From: Dactylosporangium roseum
Lineage (GTDB): Bacteria; Actinomycetota; Actinomycetes; Mycobacteriales; Micromonosporaceae
Direction: 5' to 3'
NCBI RefSeq assembly: GCF_025264685.1
Contig: NZ_CP073721.1
Coordinates: forward strand, 6,837,501-6,901,500
Length of the DNA: 64,000 nt
Shown: positions 33,499 to 42,093 of the stretch, one piece after another
How the letters are laid out: each line of letters begins with the position of its first letter
Numbering within the stretch: position 1 is the stretch's first letter
Translations under genes and position numbers: made by a program
Notes under the pieces: generated by a model
Told to the model about the DNA's origin: nothing
Seen by the model: the letters and a program-made list of their open reading frames with translations, nothing else
Database searches by the model: none

Positions 33499-35817
33499 GT
33501 GGAACACCTGCCCGTCACCCCTGTCCTTCCCCGGCTGGTCGACGCCCTCGCCGCCGGTAGCGCCGTCCTCGTCGCGCCGCCCGGCACCGGCAAGACCACC
33601 CTCGCCCCGCCGGTGCTCGCCGACGCCTTCGACGGACGGGTCGTCGTCGCCGAGCCGCGCCGGATCGCCGCCCGCGCCGCCGCACGGCGGATGGCGGACC
33701 TGCGCGGCGAGCGGGTCGGGGACACGGTCGGGTATTCGGTCCGCGGCGACCGCAAGGTGGGGCCGCGCACCCGGATCGAGGTCGTCACCACGGGACTGCT
33801 CGTGCGGCGGCTGCTCGCCGATCCCGAGCTCGCCGGCACCGGGACCGTCATGCTCGACGAGTGCCACGAGCGGCACCTCGACACCGACCTGGCCCTCGCC
33901 TTCCTCATCGAGGCCAGGAACACCATCCGGCCCGACCTCAGGCTGGTCGCCGCCTCGGCCACCGCCGAGGCCGGGCGGTTCGCGGTGCTGCTCGGCGGGG
34001 AGGTCGTCGAGGCCGACAGCCCGCTGTTCCCGATCGAGGTCCGCTGGAGCCCGCCGGACCGGCCGATGCCGCCGCCGCGGGGAACGCGGGTCGACCCGGG
34101 GTTCCTCGACCACGTCGCCGCGGTCACCGCACGGGCCTGGCGGGAGACCGGCGGCGACATCCTGGTGTTCCTGCCCGGCGTCGGTGAGATCCGGCACGTC
34201 GCGTCGAGGCTCACCGTCCCCACCGCCGTCCTGCACGGGCAACTGCCGCCGGGGCAGCAGGACGAGGTGCTGACGAGGAGCGCCGGACGGCGCGTCGTCC
34301 TGGCCACCGCGGTGGCCGAGAGCAGCCTCACCGTGCCGGGTGTCCGGGTCGTCGTCGACTCGGGCCTGGCCCGGGTGCCCCGCGTCGACCACGCCCGCGG
34401 GCTGGGGTCGTTGGTGACCGTACGGGCGGCGAAGGCCAGCACCGTCCAGCGCGCCGGCAGGTCGGCCCGCGAAGACGACGGCGTCGTCTTCCGGTGCTGG
34501 TCGGAGGCGGACCACGAGCGGCGGCCCGAGCAGCCGGAGCCGGAGGTGCGCACGGCCGAGCTGACCGGGTTCGCGCTCGCGCTGGCCTGCTGGGGCCACC
34601 CGGACGGCCACGGGCTGACGCTGCCGGACCAGCCGCCCGAGGGGGCGATGGCGGTGGCCCGCCGGACCCTCCAGGCGCTGGACGCCGTCGACCACGACGG
34701 CAAGGTGACCGCGAAGGGCCGGCGCATGAACCGGGTCGGCGCCCACCCACGGCTGGCCCGGGCGCTCCTCGACGGCGCGCCGCTGGTCGGCGCCCGCAAG
34801 GCCGCCGAGGTCGTGGCGCTGCTGGCCGAGGACGCGCCGACCGGCAGTGACGATCTCGCACACGAGCTGCGCAACCTGAACGCCGCCACGAGAGCCGAGG
34901 CGGAGCGGCTGTACAGGGCCGTCGACAACCCGGTCGAGCGGCGCACCACGGACGACCGGGCCGCGGGTGTGATCGCCGGCCTGGCCTACCCTGAACGGCT
35001 GGCCCGTAGCCGGGGCACCGGCTACCTGATGGCCGGCGGCACCGAGGCCGAGCTGCGCAAGGGCTCGGCCCTGGAGGGGCACCGGTGGCTCGCGATCGCC
35101 GCCGCCGACCGCCCCACCGGCAGCGTCAACGCCAGGATCCGGCTCGCGGCGGCGATCGACGAGCAGACCGCGCGGGCGGCCGGAGCCGCCCTCTTGTCCA
35201 CAATGGACGAGATCACCGCCGACGGCGCCAAGCGGGTCGAACGCCTCGGCGCGATCATCCTGGCCGAAAGGGACATCCGGGCGCCGGAGCTGGTCGAGCA
35301 GGCCCGACGCGAACGGCTGCGGCAGCAGGGCCTGCCCTGGACGCCGCTGCGCCGCCGGATGGCGTTCCTCCACCGGGCGCTCGGGGCGCCGTGGCCCGAG
35401 GTGACCGACGACGCGATCCTGGAGCATGACGCCGGCGCCGTGGACCACACCCTCCAGGCCATGCTGCCCTGGCCCGCCGCCAAGGACCTGGAAACGCTGG
35501 CCCCGGAACGGATCCGCGTGCCGAGCGGATCCCTGCTCCGGGTCGACTACGCCGATCCGGAGCAGCCGGTGCTCGCCGTCAAAGTGCAGGAGGCGTTCGG
35601 CTGGCTGGAGACCCCGGCGATCGCCGGGACGCCGGTCCTGCTCCACCTCCTGTCCCCCGCCGGCCGCCCGGCCGCGGTCACCCGGGACCTGGCCTCGTTC
35701 TGGCGCACCGGATATCCCCAGGTGCGGGCGGAGTTGCGCGGCCGTTACCCGCGTCATCCTTGGCCCGCGGACCCGCTGACCGCCACGCCGACGCGCCGGA
35801 CGAACCCGCGCCGCTAA
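33499..35817 (+). CDS. hrpB: ATP-dependent helicase HrpB
   Basis: 772 residues from GTG 33499. DEAH-type motifs in order: Walker A PPGTGKT (27-33), DECH at 120-123, SAT in AASATAEAG, and motif VI QRAGRSAR. The C-terminal third carries the HrpB-specific domain (PVLAVKVQEAFGW, PLLLHLLSPAGRP-like). Length is close to the family's ~800. The cellular role of HrpB is poorly known; RNA substrate is assumed from DEAH kinship. It follows the recombination cassette by 25 bp. Confidence 0.94.
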   Translation: MEHLPVTPVLPRLVDALAAGSAVLVAPPGTGKTTLAPPVLADAFDGRVVVAEPRRIAARAAARRMADLRGERVGDTVGYSVRGDRKVGPRTRIEVVTTGLLVRRLLADPELAGTGTVMLDECHERHLDTDLALAFLIEARNTIRPDLRLVAASATAEAGRFAVLLGGEVVEADSPLFPIEVRWSPPDRPMPPPRGTRVDPGFLDHVAAVTARAWRETGGDILVFLPGVGEIRHVASRLTVPTAVLHGQLPPGQQDEVLTRSAGRRVVLATAVAESSLTVPGVRVVVDSGLARVPRVDHARGLGSLVTVRAAKASTVQRAGRSAREDDGVVFRCWSEADHERRPEQPEPEVRTAELTGFALALACWGHPDGHGLTLPDQPPEGAMAVARRTLQALDAVDHDGKVTAKGRRMNRVGAHPRLARALLDGAPLVGARKAAEVVALLAEDAPTGSDDLAHELRNLNAATRAEAERLYRAVDNPVERRTTDDRAAGVIAGLAYPERLARSRGTGYLMAGGTEAELRKGSALEGHRWLAIAAADRPTGSVNARIRLAAAIDEQTARAAGAALLSTMDEITADGAKRVERLGAIILAERDIRAPELVEQARRERLRQQGLPWTPLRRRMAFLHRALGAPWPEVTDDAILEHDAGAVDHTLQAMLPWPAAKDLETLAPERIRVPSGSLLRVDYADPEQPVLAVKVQEAFGWLETPAIAGTPVLLHLLSPAGRPAAVTRDLASFWRTGYPQVRAELRGRYPRHPWPADPLTATPTRRTNPRR

Positions 35818-35887
35818 CCCACCCCGGCCGTCACCCCGGACGGAGCCCGCCACACCGCACGCTGGAGGCAGGACGAGGGAGGCGCGT

Positions 35888-37186
35888 ATGAGAGACGACC
35901 TGCCCGCGCTGGCCGCCGAGGCGTACGTCTACGGCTTTCCGTTACTGTGCGACCTCGGTGCGGTCGAGCGCGACGTCAAGACGAGTCCCTTCAACGTGTT
36001 CGTCCATCGGCGCGACCTCGCCGCACCCGGACCGCACAGCGCCAACGCCAACCTGGACCTGCTGTACTCCACCGCCCACCTGGACATGTCCGGCGGCCCG
36101 CTGTGGCTGCGCGTGCCGGACACCGGCGGTCGCTACCACGTCGTGCAGTTCGTCGACGCCTGGACCGACAACTTCGCCTACGTCGGCAGCCGCTCCACCG
36201 GCTCCGAGGAGCGGGAGTTCCTGCTCGTGCCGCCGGGCTGGGCCGGCCGGGAGGCGCCGGGGGCCGACATCATCCGGGTACCGACGATGATCGCCACCCT
36301 CATCGCCCGGTTCGCCTGCGACGGCCCACGGGACACCGCGCACGTCAACGCGTTGCAGAACGGTCTCTCGCTGGAGCGGATGTACCCGCACGTGCCGATC
36401 GACGGCCTGCCGAAGCCACAGGCCGGCGTTCCGGACGAACTGTGCTTCTTCGAGGGACTGCGGCGGTCGCTGGCCGCGTTCCCGCCGTCGCCGGCCGAGC
36501 GGCGTTACCAGCGCCGGTTCGCGGCCCTCGGCGTGCTGGAGCGCGGCAACTCGCCGTACCCGACGATCCCCCGGGAGCTGCGGGACGCCCTGCGCGAAGG
36601 GCTGGAGCGCGGCCGGGACGTGCTCGAGGAGGCGGCGACCTCGGGCCACGCGCTGGTCAACGGCTGGATCAACGACCTGCACACCTTCGACTACAACCTC
36701 GACTACTTCGAGGTGGGCACCCTGGACACTCCGGAGTGGACGGTCGCGGACCGCGACACCGCCCACCGGATGCGCGCGGTCGCGGCCCGGACCGGCCTGT
36801 GGGGCAACCACGCCTACGAGGCCGTGTACCCGACCGTGCACAAGGACCCCCACGGCGACCGGCTGAACGGCACCCGCGCGTACCGGATCCGCTTCGAGCA
36901 GCCGCCGCCCGTCGGCGCCCGGTGGTCGCTGACGATGTACGACGCGCCGCAGTCCCGGCTGGTCCCGAACGAACTGGACCGGCACTCCGTCGGCAGCCAG
37001 ACCCCCGGGCTCCGGTCCGGCCGCGACGGGTCGGTGACGGTGCTGATCCAGCACGAGCGCCCCGCCGACGACGTCAATTGGCTGCCCGCGCCCGAGGGCG
37101 CGTTCCGGCCGGTACTGCGCATGTACGAGCCGGACGCCGCCGTTCTGCGCGGTGAGTACCGGCTGCCGCCGGTCGCGCCGGCCTGA
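35888..37186 (+). CDS. DUF1254/DUF1214 domain protein
   Basis: 432 residues; ATG 35888 follows GAGGGAGG. The N-terminal DUF1254 begins EAYVYGFPLL with SANANLDLLYSTAHLDMS; the C-terminal DUF1214 has GNHAYEAVYPTVHKD, WSLTMYD and DRHSVGSQTPG. Proteins of this class are often linked to cell-envelope or xenobiotic responses but have no proven activity. No signal peptide is seen here, whereas many members are exported. Confidence 0.85.
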   Translation: MRDDLPALAAEAYVYGFPLLCDLGAVERDVKTSPFNVFVHRRDLAAPGPHSANANLDLLYSTAHLDMSGGPLWLRVPDTGGRYHVVQFVDAWTDNFAYVGSRSTGSEEREFLLVPPGWAGREAPGADIIRVPTMIATLIARFACDGPRDTAHVNALQNGLSLERMYPHVPIDGLPKPQAGVPDELCFFEGLRRSLAAFPPSPAERRYQRRFAALGVLERGNSPYPTIPRELRDALREGLERGRDVLEEAATSGHALVNGWINDLHTFDYNLDYFEVGTLDTPEWTVADRDTAHRMRAVAARTGLWGNHAYEAVYPTVHKDPHGDRLNGTRAYRIRFEQPPPVGARWSLTMYDAPQSRLVPNELDRHSVGSQTPGLRSGRDGSVTVLIQHERPADDVNWLPAPEGAFRPVLRMYEPDAAVLRGEYRLPPVAPA

Positions 37187-37191
37187 CGACG

Positions 37192-37335
37192 GTGCTCACC
37201 GACCCGGATCCGCGCCGGGAGGTGGTCGCGACCGCACCCGGCGGTGTCGTGCGGGCCGGCCCCCGCGACGGCGGCGGGCTCGTCGTCACAGTGATCCTGC
37301 CCACGGCGGCACCGAGCAGTGAATACCCGACATGA
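37192..37335 (+). pseudogene. C-terminal remnant of a sensor histidine kinase
   Basis: 48 codons from GTG 37192 to TGA 37333-37335. The end reads APGGVVRAGPRDGGGLVVTV then LPTA, like the last strand of an HATPase domain of histidine kinases. The rest of the kinase is absent. Too short to fold alone; interpreted as a deletion remnant. Confidence 0.4.
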
Positions 37336-37365
37336 CGGCTTGCCCCGGTGCGGCAGACTCGGGGG

Positions 37366-37926
37366 ATGCTCGCGCCGCCCATGTCGACCGCGGAACTGAT
37401 CCGGCTCATCGAGTCGGGGACCCGCGTGAAGTACCTCCACTTCTGGGGGCACCGTCCGCGCCCTGACGGGTCGATCGGCGCGAGCTGCCTGAGCCAGTGG
37501 TGGCCGGTGGAGTTCACCGTGGACGGTGTCGGATTCCCGTCCGCCGAGCACTACATGATGTGGCGCAAGGCGCGGCTCTTCGGCGCCGGCGACGTGGCCG
37601 CCCGGATCCTGACCGTTTCGCACCCGAACGAGGCGAAGACGCTGGGTCGCACGATTCCCCGCTTCGACGAGGCGACCTGGGCGCGGGAACGGTTCGGCAT
37701 CGTCGTCGAGGGCAACCTCGCGAAGTTCGGCCAGCACCCCGATCTGCGCGCGTTCCTGATCGGCACCGGCGACCGGATCCTCGTCGAGGCGAGCCCGCTC
37801 GACCGGGTCTGGGGCATCGGCCTCGCCGCGGACGACGAGCGGGCGAGCCGGCCGGCCCGCTGGCAGGGGGACAACCTGCTCGGCTTCGCCCTGATGCGGG
37901 TGCGCGCCGCGCTGGTGGCGTCATGA
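37366..37926 (+). CDS. NADAR-family protein (YbiA-like N-glycosidase)
   Basis: 186 residues from ATG 37366, with CAGACT 6 nt upstream (leaderless). NADAR hallmarks: YLHFWGH, SQWWPVEF, FPSAEHYMMWRKARLF and HPNEAKTLGR, covering the N-glycosidase pocket. Members cleave N-glycosidic bonds of riboflavin-pathway intermediates or remove ADP-ribose from DNA guanine, sometimes as DarG-like antitoxins. No ADP-ribosyltransferase is adjacent. The stop overlaps the start of the next gene, a tryptophan-rich membrane protein. Confidence 0.9.
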   Translation: MLAPPMSTAELIRLIESGTRVKYLHFWGHRPRPDGSIGASCLSQWWPVEFTVDGVGFPSAEHYMMWRKARLFGAGDVAARILTVSHPNEAKTLGRTIPRFDEATWARERFGIVVEGNLAKFGQHPDLRAFLIGTGDRILVEASPLDRVWGIGLAADDERASRPARWQGDNLLGFALMRVRAALVAS

Positions 37927-38660
37927 CCCGTTCTCCGCGGCGACGCGGGCGGGTGGCCACCCGCGGGAACGAGCCGGAGCCGCTCCCGGCGTGGCTGGCC
38001 TGGCCGGTCCGGGTGATCGCGGTCATCGTGGTCGTGCCGTTCAAGCTGGCCTGGGACGGCCTGGTCGCCGTCGGCCGCTTCCTGTGGCGGTACGGGTTAC
38101 GGCCCGTCGCCTGGTTCGTCTACCGGTGGATCCTGCGCCCCGTCGCGTACGCGCTCCACTACGCCATCTGGGTGCCGGTCCGCTGGCTCGCCGTCCACGT
38201 CTTCTGGCGCCCGCTGGCCTGGCTGGGCAAACACGTCCTGATGCCGCTGCTGACCGCGCTGTGGAACGGCCTGGTCGCCTTCCTGCGCTGGACCCTGCCG
38301 TGCTGGCGCTTCCTGGGCCGGGTCCTGGTGACGGCGGCCGGTGCGGTGGTCTGGACGCTGCGGTTCCTGTACCGCTACGTGCTGACGCCGGTCGGTGTCG
38401 GCGTGTACCGCTTCCTGCTGCGCCCGATCGGCCTGACGATCGCCTGGATCTGGCGCTGGATCGTGGTCCCGATCGGGACGGCGGTGGCCTGGGCGTGGAA
38501 CCACTCGGTCGTCCTGCTGTGGCGCTACCTCGTGGTCATCCCGGTCTCCTGGACGTGGCGGACGCTGGTCGTCCCGCCGGTGCGGTGGGTCCACGCCGCG
38601 ATCCTGCGCCCCGCCGCCGACGCCGTCCGCCGCGTCCTGGCCACGCTGGGCCTGCGCTGA
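37923..38660 (+). CDS. Trp-rich membrane protein with a 12-residue Pro-phased repeat
   Basis: 245 residues from ATG 37923 (ATGA overlap with NADAR). After a basic start and a hydrophobic segment (30-42), the protein is built of repeats near [LWV]-x-P-[VIL]-x8: prolines stand at 61, 73, 85, 97, then 108, 156, 168, 183, 207, 219 and 230, mostly 12 apart. Units read LRPVAWFVYRWI, LRPVAYALHYAI, WVPVRWLAVHVF, WRPLAWLGKHVL. Trp and Arg are very frequent, which suggests amphipathic segments lying on or in the membrane. I recognise no characterised family. The coupling to NADAR implies a shared role. Confidence 0.75.
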   Translation: MTRSPRRRGRVATRGNEPEPLPAWLAWPVRVIAVIVVVPFKLAWDGLVAVGRFLWRYGLRPVAWFVYRWILRPVAYALHYAIWVPVRWLAVHVFWRPLAWLGKHVLMPLLTALWNGLVAFLRWTLPCWRFLGRVLVTAAGAVVWTLRFLYRYVLTPVGVGVYRFLLRPIGLTIAWIWRWIVVPIGTAVAWAWNHSVVLLWRYLVVIPVSWTWRTLVVPPVRWVHAAILRPAADAVRRVLATLGLR

Positions 38661-38669
38661 CAGCGCGGC

Positions 38670-38700
38670 GGAGGGGCCGACCCGGCACGGTGGCCCCTCC
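38670..38700. terminator. Bidirectional terminator hairpin
   Basis: GGAGGGGCC at 38670-38678 pairs perfectly with GGCCCCTCC at 38692-38700, 13-nt loop, between convergent stops at 38660 and 38709. Confidence 0.75.
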
Positions 38701-38708
38701 GGCCTGGC

Positions 38709-40808
38709 TCAGCTCACCGGCTCCAGCGAGCGCCGCGGAGCTTCGTGCCGCTCGACCTCGACGTGCGGCAGCAGGCGGTCCAGCCAGCCCGGCAGCCACC
38801 AGTTCGCCTTGCCCAGCAGGGCCATCGCCGCCGGCACCAGCACCAGCCGGACCACCGTCGCGTCGATGAGCACCGCCACCGCCATGCCGACGCCCATCAT
38901 CTTCACCGTCACGTCCGGATCCAGCGCGAAGCCGACGAAGACCGCCACCATGATGGCCGCCGCGCTGCTGATGACCCGGCCGGTCGTGGACAGGCCGCGG
39001 ATCACGCTGCCCTGGGCGTCGCCGGTGGCGAGCCAGTCCTCGCGGACCCGGGACAGCAGGAACACCTCGTAGTCCATCGACAGGCCGAACAGGACGGTGA
39101 AGAGCAGGATCGGCACCCAGCTCGACACCGGCGTCGCGTGCGGCAGGCCCACCGCCCGCGCGCCGAAATCGGTCTGGAACACGGCCGTCATCACGCCGTA
39201 GGCCGCCGCGACCGACAGCAGGTTCATGGCCGCCGCCTTCACCGCCACGACCGGCGCCCGGAACAGCACCGTGAGCAGCAGCAACGACAGCGCCACCACG
39301 AACGCGACCACGATCCACAGCCGGGACACGAGCCGGTCGGAGATGTCGGCGAACGTCGCGACCAGGCCGGTCACCAGCACCCCGTCGGAAACGACCGAAG
39401 TGCGCAGGTGGTCGAGCAGGTCCGTGGTGCGCTCGTCCTGCGGTCCGGTGGCCGGCTCCACCACGACGACGGCCGCGGTGCCGTTGACCGCCGGCGGGGT
39501 GACGACGGCGACGCCCGGGGTGGCACGCAGCCGCGTCACGAGGTCGTCGAGGACCACGCCCTTGGTGAGGTCGACCGCGAGGACCAACGGGCCGTTGGCG
39601 CCGGGGCCGAACTCCGCGGAGACCAGGTCGTACGCCCGCCGGCTCGTGTTCGACGTGGGCTGGCTCCCGGCGTCCTGCGGCCAGGTCCGCAGGCCGAGCA
39701 TCGGCGCGGCCAAGCCGACCAGCACGACGCAGGAGATGACGGCCGCGAGCACCGGGCGCCGGCCGACGCGGGCGGCCCAGCGGGCGGTGAACCCGGGCCG
39801 CGACGGCGCGGCGGCCGCCTTGCGGGCCTTCCGCGGGAGCACCCGCCGGCCGAACAGGCCGCACAGCGCCGGCACCAGGGTCACCGCGGCGATCATGACC
39901 GCGCCGACGGCGGCGAACGTCGCGTAGCCGAACGAGGAGTAGACCGGCAGCGTCGACAGCTTGAGTCCGAACAGGGACACCAGGACCGTCAGGCCGGCCA
40001 CGACGACCGACGCGCCGGCCGTGGCGTTGGCCGCGACGGCCGCCTCGCGCGGCGACAGGCCGGCGCGCAGGCCCTCCACGTGGCGGGCGACGAGCAGCAG
40101 CGCATAGTCGATGCCGACGCCGAGGCCGACCATCGTGGCGATCGTCGGCGCGGTACCGCTGATGTCAGTCACCCGCTCCAGCAGCGCGATCAGCGCCGTG
40201 GCCACGCCGAGACCGGCGATCGCCACGACGATCGGCAGCCCGGCCGCGACGACCGAGCCGAGCGCCGCCACCAGGATCAGCAGCGCCACCACGATGCCGA
40301 CGGCCTCGGCGGTGCCGCTCGGCGCAGTGATGTTCTCGGCGACCTGGCCGCCGAGTTCGACCTGGATCCCCTCCCGCACCAGCGGCGCGGCGGCGGCGCG
40401 CAGCGCGTCGACCCCCTCGGAGCCCTGGAAGTCGGTGACCGGAATGTCGTACCGCACCGTGACGACCGCCGTGTCGCCGTCGTCCGACATCCGCGGCGGC
40501 GAGACGATCGCGGCACCGGGAAGGCCCGCGAGCCTGCCCCGCAGCGCCTCCAGCGCGGCCGGGTCGAGCGGCTGCCCGGCGTGCACGACGACGCGCGCGT
40601 CGGCGCCGGACATCTGCGGGAAGTGCTCCCGCAGGAACTCGGTGCCGGCCTGCGACTCGGTGCCGGGGACGTTGTAGTCGTCGTGCGGTGTGCCGCCGAA
40701 GCCGGTCGACAGCGCGGTCAGTGCGACGAGCACGATCAGCCACGCGCCGATCGTGCGCCAAGGATGGGCAGCGGCCGCTCCACCGAGCCGGCCGAGGAAT
40801 CGAGACAT
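38709..40808 (-). CDS. MMPL-family (RND-type) membrane transporter
   Basis: 699 residues from ATG 40808 (FLGRLGGAAAAHPWRTIGAWL); an in-frame GTG at 40853 would add 15 residues and overlap the upstream gene. Two repeated halves of one plus five membrane helices, each with an extracellular domain; the MMPL signature GLGVGIDYALLLVARHVEGLR in half one and FGLSMDYEVFLLSRVREDW in half two carry the Asp-Tyr pairs of the proton relay. It should export lipids or small hydrophobic compounds. The substrate is unknown. Confidence 0.93.
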   Translation of the reverse strand: MSRFLGRLGGAAAAHPWRTIGAWLIVLVALTALSTGFGGTPHDDYNVPGTESQAGTEFLREHFPQMSGADARVVVHAGQPLDPAALEALRGRLAGLPGAAIVSPPRMSDDGDTAVVTVRYDIPVTDFQGSEGVDALRAAAAPLVREGIQVELGGQVAENITAPSGTAEAVGIVVALLILVAALGSVVAAGLPIVVAIAGLGVATALIALLERVTDISGTAPTIATMVGLGVGIDYALLLVARHVEGLRAGLSPREAAVAANATAGASVVVAGLTVLVSLFGLKLSTLPVYSSFGYATFAAVGAVMIAAVTLVPALCGLFGRRVLPRKARKAAAAPSRPGFTARWAARVGRRPVLAAVISCVVLVGLAAPMLGLRTWPQDAGSQPTSNTSRRAYDLVSAEFGPGANGPLVLAVDLTKGVVLDDLVTRLRATPGVAVVTPPAVNGTAAVVVVEPATGPQDERTTDLLDHLRTSVVSDGVLVTGLVATFADISDRLVSRLWIVVAFVVALSLLLLTVLFRAPVVAVKAAAMNLLSVAAAYGVMTAVFQTDFGARAVGLPHATPVSSWVPILLFTVLFGLSMDYEVFLLSRVREDWLATGDAQGSVIRGLSTTGRVISSAAAIMVAVFVGFALDPDVTVKMMGVGMAVAVLIDATVVRLVLVPAAMALLGKANWWLPGWLDRLLPHVEVERHEAPRRSLEPVS

Positions 40809-40833
40809 GCCGCCAAGGTGCGGCAAGCTGCTT

Positions 40834-41520
40834 TCAGCCGACTTGGAGTCCACTAACGACGGACCAGGCAGGCACCGCGACCGCGCCGCAGCACAGGCTC
40901 GCCGCCGCGAACGACCACCAACGCGGAGCCTCGCGCCGGCCGAGCAACGCGGCCGTCACCGCGACGGCCCCGACGACCTGGGCCATCGCCTGCGCGAGCC
41001 ACCAGCCGGTGACCGGCCAGGAGCGCAGCGCCATGGCCGCGCCCTGCCCGGCGAGCAGCGCGAGCGCGCACCCCGCCGCCACCGCGGCGGCCCGGTCCCC
41101 CGATCGGCGGATCGTGTGGCCCAGCCAGCCCAGCAGCGTGCCGCCGACCGCCGAGGCCACCAGCCAGAACAGCGCGGCCTCCCCGACCCGGAACAGGCTC
41201 TCCGCCGTGGCGGAGCCCCCGTCCTCGAGCGTGGCGCCCGCCCAGCGCGAACCGTCGACGGCGATCAGGCCGTAGTAGACGACGGTGGCGATCGCGAGGA
41301 GCGCGGCCGCGGCGGCCATCGACCGGCCGCGCCGGTCGGCCACGAACCCGGCGACCAGGGCGGCACAGCCCCAGGCGAAGCCGCTGCTCGTCAGCAGCAG
41401 TCCGAGCGCGGACCACGGCGGGCCGAGAAAGTCGACGCCGAATGCCACTCCGCCGAGCACCACGGCCGCCCCGGCCACCCATCCCCACACTGATGCGACT
41501 TTAGAGGGACTGGGCGGCAC
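40834..41520 (-). CDS. Integral membrane protein of unknown function
   Basis: About 228 residues from GTG 41520; GTG 41490 is an alternative. Six or seven hydrophobic segments (VAGAAVVLGGVAFGVDFLG, AAAAALLAIATVVYYGLI, ALFWLVASAVGGTLLGWLG and others). No known domain. Just upstream of the MMPL gene on the same strand, with 25 bp between, so probably co-transcribed. Confidence 0.65.
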   Translation of the reverse strand: MPPSPSKVASVWGWVAGAAVVLGGVAFGVDFLGPPWSALGLLLTSSGFAWGCAALVAGFVADRRGRSMAAAAALLAIATVVYYGLIAVDGSRWAGATLEDGGSATAESLFRVGEAALFWLVASAVGGTLLGWLGHTIRRSGDRAAAVAAGCALALLAGQGAAMALRSWPVTGWWLAQAMAQVVGAVAVTAALLGRREAPRWWSFAAASLCCGAVAVPAWSVVSGLQVG

Positions 41521-41536
41521 TCCGCGCAGGATAGGT

Positions 41537-41576
41537 GTGGAGTCCTGTGGTGGCCCAGGCGTCCACAGGACTCCAC
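41537..41576 (-). terminator. Stem-loop terminator after the Asp-repeat gene
   Basis: 14-bp perfect arms (41537-41550 and 41563-41576; GTGGAGTCCTGTGG and its complement) with a 12-nt loop, 21 bp after the stop at 41598. Confidence 0.75.
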
Positions 41577-41597
41577 GGCCCGGGGTGCGGCCGGAGC

Positions 41598-42023
41598 TCA
41601 GTTGGAGGTGTAGCCGGGGACGTCCGTGGTGCCGTCGGTGGCCTCGATCCGGTCGACCTCGCCGTCGAAGTCGTCGTCGTGGTAGATCACGTCGATCTTG
41701 CCGTCGTGATCGTTGTCGTACGCGACCCGGTCCACCAGGCCGTCGCCGTTGGTGTCCCACATCGCCACGTCGGTCAGGCCGTCGTGATTCTCGTCCGCCA
41801 GCAGGACGTCCACGGTGCCGTCGCCGTCGCTGTCGTAGCCGGCCGTCGCGATGTCGCCCGCCAGGGGGTCGGCGGTGGAGACCGAGGGGTCCGGATCACC
41901 GGTGTCGGCCGCGCCGAAGCCGGCCGACACGCCCTCGACGCCGAAGACGGCGTCGGGGTCCGCCAGGTCGCTGGGGTCCAGGTCAAGGTCATAACCGTCG
42001 GACTGCAGGCCGAAGTCACTCAT
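41598..42023 (-). CDS. Asp-rich protein with five 13-residue calcium-loop-like repeats
   Basis: 141 residues from ATG 42023, with GGAAAGG upstream. The C-terminal half consists of five head-to-tail 13-residue units: DSDGDGTVDVLLA, DENHDGLTDVAMW, DTNGDGLVDRVAY, DNDHDGKIDVIYH, DDDFDGEVDRIEA, each fitting D-x-[DN]-x-D-G-x-[VIL]-D-x4. This is the loop chemistry of EF-hand/dockerin or thrombospondin type 3 calcium sites, but without EF-hand helices. No signal peptide, so it appears cytoplasmic. Related actinobacterial proteins are uncharacterised. Confidence 0.75.
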   Translation of the reverse strand: MSDFGLQSDGYDLDLDPSDLADPDAVFGVEGVSAGFGAADTGDPDPSVSTADPLAGDIATAGYDSDGDGTVDVLLADENHDGLTDVAMWDTNGDGLVDRVAYDNDHDGKIDVIYHDDDFDGEVDRIEATDGTTDVPGYTSN

Positions 42024-42093
42024 GTCGGTCACCTTTCCAGCAGCGTCGAGGCGATTGTCACCCGGTAGGCGGCCGACCAGCCAGGAAGAGGGT

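Noticed and set aside
33415..35853. 812-codon minus-strand frame
   Set aside because: Antisense to hrpB with its full motif set.
38745..40856. 703-codon plus-strand frame
   Set aside because: Antisense to the MMPL gene; His/Arg/Asp-rich composition of a shadow frame.
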